Below, one piece after another: positions 1 to 5,706 of a stretch of DNA of 10,780 bases. Origin of the DNA: Bacteroidales bacterium (GTDB taxonomy: Bacteria; Bacteroidota; Bacteroidia; Bacteroidales; UBA7960); NCBI GenBank assembly GCA_007128045.1, contig SKYG01000090.1:1-10780 (forward strand). The letters are read 5' to 3'. Both the position numbers and the translations under genes were made by a program. The notes under the pieces are model-generated. The model was not told the DNA's origin. It did no database searches and saw nothing but the letters and a program-made list of their open reading frames with translations. The stretch's first letter is position 1. Each line of letters starts with the position of its first letter.

Positions 1-181
1 CCACAATGGCATTGGGGGCTCTGACATATGTTTGCAGGTATTCCTGTTCATATTCCAGGGATCCTTCATACAGGTAGGGGTATTCCCTGAAGACCTTCAT
101 GCGAAGTGCGGCCAGGTCAGGGATGTAGCGGTTGAGTGCAGCTCCGGTGAATGATTTGATGGATATGGATGTATTGGTCAT
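1..181 (-). CDS. GNAT family N-acetyltransferase, N-terminal fragment (cut by window edge)
   Basis: The frame opens with ATG at 181 and runs 60 codons off the left edge of the window. The visible protein starts MTNTSISIKSF and contains a stretch of the type LRxxVFxEYPYLYEG followed by an acidic EYEQEYL segment. That pattern is typical of the first helices of GNAT acetyltransferases, which transfer an acetyl group from acetyl-CoA to an amine. The acetyl-CoA binding motif (R/QxxGxG/A) would lie beyond the edge and cannot be checked. The substrate is unknown. No Shine-Dalgarno sequence precedes the start. The gene is transcribed in the same direction as the secreted-protein gene to its right, with a 71-base gap, so the two could share a transcript. 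The family call rests on the N-terminal pattern only. Confidence 0.65.
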   Translation of the reverse strand, partial: MTNTSISIKSFTGAALNRYIPDLAALRMKVFREYPYLYEGSLEYEQEYLQTYVRAPNAIV

Positions 182-252
182 TTGGAAACTTGAGTTACAG
201 GATAATAAGCTGTGGCAATCTCAGATCATGTTTTTCCATTGCCGTTGCTATT

Positions 253-903
253 TTATTTGGGATAGGTCATCAATCTGATTGATTTTTCCTTATTCCAACC
301 AACAGACTGTTCCAATTCAGCGGCTATGATTTCTTTGGCCAATTGGCGCAATTCCAATTGAGGATACACAATTCGTATATGTACTTCAAAACCTCGTCGC
401 TGTTCGCGGTGCATGTTCAAATCCGGTAGAATATCAAGATCAATAAAGGCTTGTTTAATGGCCTTTTCAGATTCATTTACTGCGTTACGAATGGTAGTTG
501 CTTCCTCTTCGGTAATGTCTCCCTTGCTCTGCGCCGCCATATTCCACGACTGGAAATACATGACCATGGGGCCGGATATCTGCTCCCTGGCCTTTTGCAG
601 TGCTTCTGCTTCAGCATCTTGAATTGTGGAAGCGGTAGCATTGCCATATGCAATCACATAAATATTCAGACCATCCTCATCTTTGGCCAGCCGCTTTCCC
701 CAATTCAACACCAAAGCTTCCATCATATTACCTTCGCTGACTGACCAGCCGCGCTTGCTTAATGCATTGTATTCAGTCTCTGCTTTTTTTCTGGCTTCAT
801 TATCAGAATCAGAAAATAAGTGGGGTGTTGCGGGAACAATAGCACACAAAACCCGGCTTGTAAGAAATATCATTATAAAAAGGCCTGTCATAATATTTTT
901 CAT
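253..903 (-). CDS. Secreted/periplasmic protein of unknown function
   Basis: This is a 216-residue protein starting at ATG 903. Residues 1-21 look like a signal peptide: MKNIM, then a hydrophobic stretch, then a possible signal peptidase I site after VLCA. The cysteine at 20 does not sit in a good lipobox because Leu precedes it, so a lipoprotein is less likely. The mature protein has a charged alpha-helical front (about 33-72), then a strand-helix unit (about 80-112) with the pattern YGNATAStxxxAxxxAxxxAR. It continues with an acidic helix (about 128-155) and a C-terminal strand plus helix containing EVHIRIVYPQ (about 173-182). The alternating strand and Ala-rich helix recalls LPP20-type small envelope proteins, but I do not recognise the family firmly. 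No catalytic motif is visible. Its upstream region is shared with the divergent helicase gene. Confidence 0.75.
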   Translation of the reverse strand: MKNIMTGLFIMIFLTSRVLCAIVPATPHLFSDSDNEARKKAETEYNALSKRGWSVSEGNMMEALVLNWGKRLAKDEDGLNIYVIAYGNATASTIQDAEAEALQKAREQISGPMVMYFQSWNMAAQSKGDITEEEATTIRNAVNESEKAIKQAFIDLDILPDLNMHREQRRGFEVHIRIVYPQLELRQLAKEIIAAELEQSVGWNKEKSIRLMTYPK

Positions 904-1034
904 AGCGCTTAATTAATTTCGATGATAGATGCGAATATGATGCGAAATTTACACTATTCTTTTTACATGTGAACATGGTAAGAAATTATTTTTTTATAAA
1001 TAAGACATGTATATATGTTTAACATTTCATATTA
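904..1034. promoter_or_regulatory. Divergent intergenic region, likely holding two promoters
   Basis: This AT-rich 131-base gap separates the minus-strand secreted-protein gene from the plus-strand helicase, so it must serve transcription in both directions. Near-matches to the Bacteroidota -7 element TAnnTTTG are visible: TATGTTTA on the plus strand at 1014-1021, and TAAATTTC on the minus strand about 40 bases ahead of the ATG at 903. Neither has a convincing TTTG element 19-21 bases upstream, so the exact promoters remain uncertain. No clear operator palindrome was seen. Confidence 0.3.
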
Positions 1035-2008
1035 ATGTCTTTTACATCTTTAGAATTAATCGAACCTGTCATGAAAGCTTTGACAGATGAAGGATACATT
1101 ACACCTACTCCCATTCAGCAGCAAGCCGTACCATATGTAATGGCCAGACGCGATGTTCAGGGTCGTGCCCAGACCGGTACTGGCAAAACCGCTGCATTTG
1201 CCATTCCTATTATCCAATTGATACACCAACAAAAAATGCAAGCCGTATCCCGTAAGGTTCAGACCGGCATCAAAGCCCTTGTGTTAACCCCTTCCAGGGA
1301 ACTGGCCGTGCAGATTGAAGAGAGCTTTGCCACTTATGGAAGGTATACCAATGTCAAGCATACCATTGTTTATGGTGGAGTATCGCAGGTGCCACAAACA
1401 AATGCCCTGAGAAAGGGCGTCGATGTATTGGTAGCCACCCCTGGTCGTTTGCTTGACCTGATCAACCAAGGCTTTATCAAGCTGCATCATCTTGAACTTT
1501 TTGTTTTGGATGAAGCCGACCGCATGCTCGACATGGGTTTCATCAACGACATACGCAAGGTGATAAAACACGTTCCAACCAAACGTCAGACCTTATTTTT
1601 CTCGGCCACCATGCCCAATGAAATCCAGAAGTTGGCCAGCGAGATGCTTGATAGGCCGGTGAAGGTTGAGGTAACCCCACCCACATCCACTGTCGATAAG
1701 ATCACGCAAAGCATCTATCATACCAACAAGGCCGATAAACCCAGAATGCACGACAAAGTGCGTTGAACGACTTCAAATCGGGCAGGGTGAAAGTACTTGT
1801 GGCCACTGATATAGCAGCCAGAGGTATCGATATTGATGAGCTGTCCCACGTATTTAATTATGACCTGCCCAATGTACCAGAAACCTATATTCACCGCATT
1901 GGCCGTACGGGCAGGGCGGGATTAAATGGCACGGCCATTGCATTCTGTGATGGTGAAGAATGGAAAGAGCTATGTGATATTGAGCGGCTGATCTCTCAAA
2001 TAGGATAA
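1035..2008 (+). pseudogene. rhlE: DEAD-box ATP-dependent RNA helicase, RhlE type, disrupted by internal deletion
   Basis: Starting at ATG 1035, the first 235 residues are a well-preserved RecA-like domain 1 of a DEAD-box RNA helicase. It has the Q motif (PTPIQQQ, 24-30), motif I AQTGTGKT (45-52), Ia PSREL (86-90), Ib TPGR (135-138), DEAD (159-162) and SAT (190-192). At about 1737-1742 the frame breaks: the original frame runs only to a TGA at 1764-1766. Domain 2 resumes in another frame from CAG at 1742, reading QNARQSALNDFKSG, then motif V ARGIDI and motif VI HRIGRTGRAG, to the stop at 2008. In intact RhlE proteins roughly 50 residues, including motif IV (VLVFTRT-like), lie between these two parts. 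They are absent, and the lost length is not a multiple of three. The C-terminus also ends early at ERLISQIG, where relatives usually continue. As it stands the gene cannot make a working helicase. A true deletion and an assembly error are both possible. Confidence 0.9.
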
Positions 2009-2012
2009 TTTA

Positions 2013-2507
2013 TCAGAAACGCACGGATGATGCCCTGACTTGCGGCTCTTTAATGGCGATGAACGCCACTTCTTCCAGAGCATGACACATGTTGCATTGG
2101 AGGGTGAAGCTTTGGAACACATCGTGGAATCTATCCCTGTTATTTTCTTGTGTTGCCTCCATCATGCGCGGTAGGGAGTTTTGCATAAAGGTTTCGGCCG
2201 ATGCTGCCCGTGCGGGCCTGCGTTCAAAACCATTTTCAAGGGCTTCTTCCATCTCTTCAAGCTGATAGGCTGCATAAAGCCAGTTCTCATCTTGTCCGGC
2301 CCAATACAACTCTGTATAGCGGTAACCCACTTCCATCATGGTGCGGCCAAACCCACCCAAATGATCTTCAATAAGAGACAGTTTTTCCTGTTCTGTCCCA
2401 GTGATCCATTCTCCCTGGGCGCTCTCAGTCTGGTTTGTGCTGCAGGAACTTATTGCAATTGCAGCCATTAAGCTCATAAAAATTAAGGTAATCAGTGTTC
2501 TGTTCAT
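2013..2507 (-). CDS. Small CNxCH haem-binding-type lipoprotein (cytochrome c-like)
   Basis: This is a 164-residue protein. I chose ATG at 2507 because an upstream in-frame TTG at 2534 would add nine residues before a clear lipoprotein signal peptide. The signal is MNRTLITLIF, a hydrophobic run, then the lipobox ISSC with the lipidated Cys at 22, giving a membrane-anchored protein exposed to the periplasm. The mature part looks all-helical, with the conserved-looking segments GYRYTELYWAGQDENW (61-76), YQLEEMEEALE (81-91) and RPARA (97-101). Near the C-terminus is CNMCH (138-142), a CxxCH c-type haem attachment motif. The placement of the motif close to the C-terminus of a helical domain resembles cytochrome c-prime rather than class I cytochrome c. 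It could be an electron carrier or haem sensor; the partner is unknown. The gene converges on the broken helicase with only four bases between stops, and a MITE-like element lies about 45 bases upstream of its start. Confidence 0.82.
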   Translation of the reverse strand: MNRTLITLIFMSLMAAIAISSCSTNQTESAQGEWITGTEQEKLSLIEDHLGGFGRTMMEVGYRYTELYWAGQDENWLYAAYQLEEMEEALENGFERRPARAASAETFMQNSLPRMMEATQENNRDRFHDVFQSFTLQCNMCHALEEVAFIAIKEPQVRASSVRF

Positions 2508-2553
2508 ATGTTTGTTGTTTGGTAAGAAGCCCAAAATACAAAAAAATATTAAC

Positions 2554-2718
2554 CTAGTGTCATGTCAACGCTATTTTAGCCGGCCCAAGTCTTGCTCTTT
2601 TTCCTCATCTCAGCAAAATAAAACCTTTACGTAGCTTAGGCTATGTGCAGTTTTTCTTTTTTGACCTGAAAAAAATTCCAGCGACTTAACCGACACAATA
2701 GCATTGACATGACACTAG
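2554..2718. mobile_element. MITE-like non-coding element with 22-bp terminal inverted repeats
   Basis: The two ends, 2554-2575 and 2697-2718, are inverted repeats of each other over 22 bases with one mismatch. The outermost 15 bases are a perfect match (CTAGTGTCATGTCAA at the left, TTGACATGACACTAG at the right). Weaker similarity continues further in on both sides (GG..AAGTC, then T-rich). Both ends finish in the 4-base palindrome CTAG, which is either the tip of the repeat or a target-site duplication around a 157-bp core (2558-2714). There is no open reading frame for a transposase inside, so this fits a miniature inverted-repeat transposable element that moves with help from a full-length IS elsewhere in the genome. 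The IS family is not determined. It lies in the leader of the CNxCH lipoprotein gene and behind the serine hydrolase gene. Transposition itself is inferred; the repeat structure is seen directly. Confidence 0.7.
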
Positions 2719-2786
2719 TTATTTTATATTGGAAAATCTATAGATTAACCGTCAGTTGAATCTAAGCCATTAACTTTTGTATCTGT

Positions 2787-3854
2787 TTAGTTCTGTAAAG
2801 CCTTTATTACTTTTAACATAGCGTTGATCGCTGAGCTGTGGCCCCAGCCGCTGAGCTGGTTTACGGTGCCTGTAAAATAGAGATCGGTTTGCGGGTTATA
2901 GAATGCAAAGGCCCCTGATTGTCCCCAGAACCCCAGTATCTCGCCAATGGGTATGAAGGGTGAGTAGATGCGGGGTATCCATAGCTTTTCCAGTCCTATC
3001 CCAAAATAAAAATTACCGGGAAATGCAATGAATTTCCACTCTTTAAGTTCCACCAGGTATTCAACCGGGAAAAACCTTCCATTGAAAAAAGCCTTTAGGA
3101 GCAGCATACACTCTCGCGATGTAGACACCAGGCCTCCCTGGGCGGTTATAGAGGTTAGATAGGCAGGAAGATGAATCCTCTTCGACTTGTAGTACATCTG
3201 CACAGGGGTGTTGTCGGATGTATCCTTATAGGCATAGGTATCTTTGAGTTCCAGCTTGTCAAAGACATACTCTTTGAAAGCATCAGCCAGGTCTTTGCCG
3301 GTTATTGATTCGATGATGGCTCCCAGCAGTTCATAGTTTGTGTCGCAATAGCGGACTTTACCTTTCTGTCCGGGCCTGAACTTCGGTTTTATCTTTTTCA
3401 CGGTTTCAAGCACTCGCTCTCGTGGCCATGCTTCATCATGGCCACTGAAAAGGCTGACATCTGCCTTTTTGCCATTTGCTTGCTGTTGTGAAAAATAGTC
3501 GGGAATACCGGAAGTGTTTGCCAGGAGGTGTTTCACTGTAATGTCGCCGGTGTATTCGACCCCATCTAGCACATGGAGTCCTTGCAGCATGTCAGCGGGA
3601 AGGAATTTACTGATCTTATCGTCAAGGTTTAACCTGTTTTCAGCTCTGAGGTGCAATATAAACATTGAAACGCAGAGCTTTGTCACGCTTGCTATGTAGT
3701 AGCGGTCGTTTTCATTGATATCTCCCGAGGCTCCCGCCCAGGAAACTGATTCGTCGCAGTTTTCAACACAGAGTGCGGCCCCGAAGACGTTTCTGTTTTT
3801 GGTCATCTTTTCAACCACCTGGCTGAAAAACTGGTTGTTTAGATTATCGTTCAT
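2787..3854 (-). CDS. Serine hydrolase of the beta-lactamase/class C penicillin-binding family
   Basis: This 355-residue protein, starting at ATG 3854, has the layout of the beta-lactamase superfamily (PF00144). The nucleophile motif SxxK is S56-V-T-K59 within ASVTKL. The second motif, usually YxN, appears as Y169-C-D171 followed by TNYELLG, a common variant. A GQSG segment (311-314) stands at the place of the usual HxG/KTG motif. Typical family segments HLLANTSGIPDY (109-120) and ITAQGGLVSTSRE (236-248) are also present. Members hydrolyse peptides, D-amino-acid peptides or esters; true beta-lactamase activity is rare in this branch and cannot be claimed here. No signal peptide or membrane anchor is visible, so the protein is predicted to be cytoplasmic, unlike many relatives that work in the periplasm. 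It stands alone, with 47 bases to the protease remnant upstream and the MITE-like element downstream. Confidence 0.88.
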   Translation of the reverse strand: MNDNLNNQFFSQVVEKMTKNRNVFGAALCVENCDESVSWAGASGDINENDRYYIASVTKLCVSMFILHLRAENRLNLDDKISKFLPADMLQGLHVLDGVEYTGDITVKHLLANTSGIPDYFSQQQANGKKADVSLFSGHDEAWPRERVLETVKKIKPKFRPGQKGKVRYCDTNYELLGAIIESITGKDLADAFKEYVFDKLELKDTYAYKDTSDNTPVQMYYKSKRIHLPAYLTSITAQGGLVSTSRECMLLLKAFFNGRFFPVEYLVELKEWKFIAFPGNFYFGIGLEKLWIPRIYSPFIPIGEILGFWGQSGAFAFYNPQTDLYFTGTVNQLSGWGHSSAINAMLKVIKALQN

Positions 3855-3901
3855 TATTTGAAATGTTTATCTGGTTTTACATATCAATAATAAGTAAATT
3901 T

Positions 3902-4195
3902 TTACAGCTTTGAAATTATTATTATTCCTATAATAAAATCAATGGAATTCATCAGGCAATGAGCGATAATGCCAATGTAGATGTTTTTTTCCCACTTAAC
4001 GATATAAACCAGGGGCAACACACTTATTGTCCGTGTAATAAACAGCCAGGGAGTCCAGGTATGATAAAGGGCAAAAAGCCCGCTGTGGGTTAATGCACTC
4101 CATCCTTTCAATTTTGATGGCATCCGGGACAGAAGGTACCCCCTGAAGTAGAATTCCTCTATAATTGGCACTGCAATAACTCCAATTAACTGTTC
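3902..4195 (-). pseudogene. CPBP-family intramembrane metalloprotease, C-terminal remnant
   Basis: The frame encodes the back part of a CPBP (CAAX protease/bacteriocin-processing, PF02517) membrane protease. Counting from the Val/GTG codon at 4171, it has EEFYFRG (5-11, the EExxxR motif), FALYH (33-37, second motif) and HCLMN (71-75, third motif), plus hydrophobic segments. All catalytic motifs remain, but the N-terminal transmembrane helices that normally precede them, usually 100 or more residues, are missing. Upstream, the frame reads TEQLIGVIAVP, is natural-looking for this family, and then merges with the coding sequence of the alpha/beta hydrolase at about 4186-4215. No ATG start is available; the GTG at 4171 would begin in the middle of a membrane helix. 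The simplest reading is that one deletion fused the front of the hydrolase gene to the back of this gene in different frames. It is probably non-functional. Confidence 0.8.
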
Positions 4196-4599
4196 AGTCT
4201 TCTTTTCAGGTATTGTGTCATCTGGTGAACATCGTCATTATACTGTTCGACCGTCATTGTGCCCGGGTCAAAATCGCGTGGATTGGATTTCCCAGCTCCC
4301 CGCTGGTCCCAGTGAACCACTATGAACTCTTCTTCCAGCATGTGGTTGAAATACCTTGCCACGGGCATCTGTGCAGCGCCGGGTCCGCCATGCAGCCAAA
4401 GCAATACTGGCAATTCCCTGCTTTTCCCGTTAACCATTATCCACTGGTACATGCCGCCAATCTCAACCTTTTCAATGAAGTCGACCTCACCATCAGGGAA
4501 TCGGTAGCTGAAGTGTTTCATACTGATGATCAATATTAATGCAGGCAGCATTAGCAATAGACGAATTGTTAATCCTGCTTTACGTGCTATGCTCTTCAT
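4186..4599 (-). pseudogene. Alpha/beta hydrolase (prolyl-iminopeptidase-like), N-terminal remnant
   Basis: From ATG 4599 the product is 137 residues. It has an N-terminal hydrophobic anchor (about 12-27), the oxyanion-hole motif HGGPG (70-74) and DQRGAGKS (98-105), which together mark the S33 peptidase/prolyl-iminopeptidase-like branch of alpha/beta hydrolases. The chain stops at QYLKRRLNS, just before the place where the nucleophile motif GxSxG normally follows. The catalytic Ser, Asp and His, and more than half of the usual length of over 300 residues, are therefore absent. Downstream DNA continues immediately as a CPBP protease in another frame. The start was chosen at 4599 because its ATG overlaps the TGA of the upstream membrane-protein gene (ATGA), implying translational coupling; an in-frame GTG at 4626 is an alternative. 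As it stands it cannot be an active hydrolase. Confidence 0.85.
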
Positions 4600-5618
4600 T
4601 TTTTCCGTTCTGCTTTTCTCTGCCACCAGAAGAAGATTAGGGAAAAGACAAGCATTTGGGTCACGATCTCTGGTATTCCGATAACCAGATCTTTGAGAAA
4701 CTCTGTTAAGGTTCCTTCAAACAATATGAATTCGGGCAGGAAGAGTGGAGACCCCAGGGCCGTGAGTCCGAACATAAGCAGGAGCAGCAGCAGCCATCCG
4801 GCTTTTTTGTTGATATAGTTTCCATAAAAAGGGGCAAGCAACAGCGCAAGGATTGTACCCCTGAATATCTGACCGAAAAATACGAGCAGCACAACTGGAA
4901 TACTTTCAAGATCGCGCCACATTTCAAATACCTCCATTTCTTGCAGGGCATCTGCATAGCCTGCAATCTGGTAGAATAATGGGCCAATTACCCAATATGT
5001 CAAAACGTGTACTACCATGAATCTGGTGGTGTATCCTTTGATTTTTTTTGGGGTATTGGTCGTGATTTGACGATTTTTTGGAAGATCATCAGCGTTTTGA
5101 AAAGTGTCCTGACCTTTGAGGGGGTTCTCTCTTAGCATGCTGATTTGGGGAACCTGTCCAGCACTCTTCCTTGAAATCATTTCCCATTTAGTGAAAAGCC
5201 AGACAAATAAAAGCATTTGTAGTGCTATTGCTATAAGCGCGTACATGTGTTCTGCGAAAGGGATTGTGGTATAAATGATCCCTTCGATAGAGCCGGGTTG
5301 TGGCTCTACTGAACCGAAAAGTGCCACACCCCATATGGCTCCAAACAGAATCAGTCGACCACTTGTGTTTTCGAACAGAATATTGTAAAATGGGCAGAAA
5401 ACCAAGGCAAATGCGATGGCCCGAAGTACCTGCCCGGCGATAGTCATCAAGCCGATAGGGCGAAACGTTTCATAGAAATCGAGCGCGATCCTGCCGGATT
5501 CAGGTAGGGTTGACTGGAATACGAGGAATGGCAGGCCGATTAGATAGTATGTTGCCAGGAACAGAAGTGTAAATCGCCCGATGTAAGGCAAGAGCTGAGG
5601 TTTGTCTGATTTGATCAT
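4596..5618 (-). CDS. Polytopic membrane protein made of two tandem repeats
   Basis: This 340-residue protein starts at ATG 5618 and consists almost entirely of hydrophobic segments, about eight transmembrane helices, with a hydrophilic linker at about 147-195. The two halves are clearly related. GQVLRAIAFALVFCPFYNIL at 62-81 matches GQIFRGTILALLLAPFYGNY at 249-268, with an offset of about 187 residues. Similar matches lie around RF at the start of each unit (15 and 199), IG (27 and 211), LFGS/ALGS (100-103 and 287-290), EG (112 and 301) and the closing QMLLFVWLF/QMLVFSLIFF (134 and 321). It is therefore an internal duplication of a roughly four-helix unit. I do not recognise the family, and no catalytic motif is evident. 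It is coupled by an ATGA overlap to the hydrolase remnant, which suggests that the two once formed an operon with the CPBP protease. Confidence 0.82.
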   Translation of the reverse strand: MIKSDKPQLLPYIGRFTLLFLATYYLIGLPFLVFQSTLPESGRIALDFYETFRPIGLMTIAGQVLRAIAFALVFCPFYNILFENTSGRLILFGAIWGVALFGSVEPQPGSIEGIIYTTIPFAEHMYALIAIALQMLLFVWLFTKWEMISRKSAGQVPQISMLRENPLKGQDTFQNADDLPKNRQITTNTPKKIKGYTTRFMVVHVLTYWVIGPLFYQIAGYADALQEMEVFEMWRDLESIPVVLLVFFGQIFRGTILALLLAPFYGNYINKKAGWLLLLLLMFGLTALGSPLFLPEFILFEGTLTEFLKDLVIGIPEIVTQMLVFSLIFFWWQRKAERKK

Positions 5619-5638
5619 TTTCCAATGTAGAATTAGTT

Positions 5639-5684
5639 TATACTATGGTTTGATGTTAATTATTTTTGATCCCATCATAGTATA
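5639..5684. repeat. AT-rich inverted repeat in the leader of the duplicated membrane-protein gene
   Basis: TATACTATG at 5639-5647 is repeated in inverted form as CATAGTATA at 5676-5684, a perfect 9-bp arm pair with 28 bases between. A further GATG/CATC match lies just inside. It sits between the stop of the patatin gene and the start of the membrane-protein gene. It could be an operator for the downstream gene or a weak transcript-end hairpin; there is no GC-rich stem or T-run of the kind expected for an intrinsic terminator. Confidence 0.35.
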
Positions 5685-5706
5685 TAGGATTTGTGATTAT
5701 TTACGA

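Noticed and set aside
2508..2534. Nine-residue N-terminal extension of the CNxCH lipoprotein from a TTG at 2534
   Set aside because: The ATG at 2507 directly precedes a textbook lipoprotein signal peptide, while the extension adds unrelated residues before it.
4186..4626. Programmed frameshift joining the hydrolase and CPBP frames into one protein
   Set aside because: Both families are missing parts at the junction, so a frameshift product would be a meaningless fusion; a deletion explains the data better.
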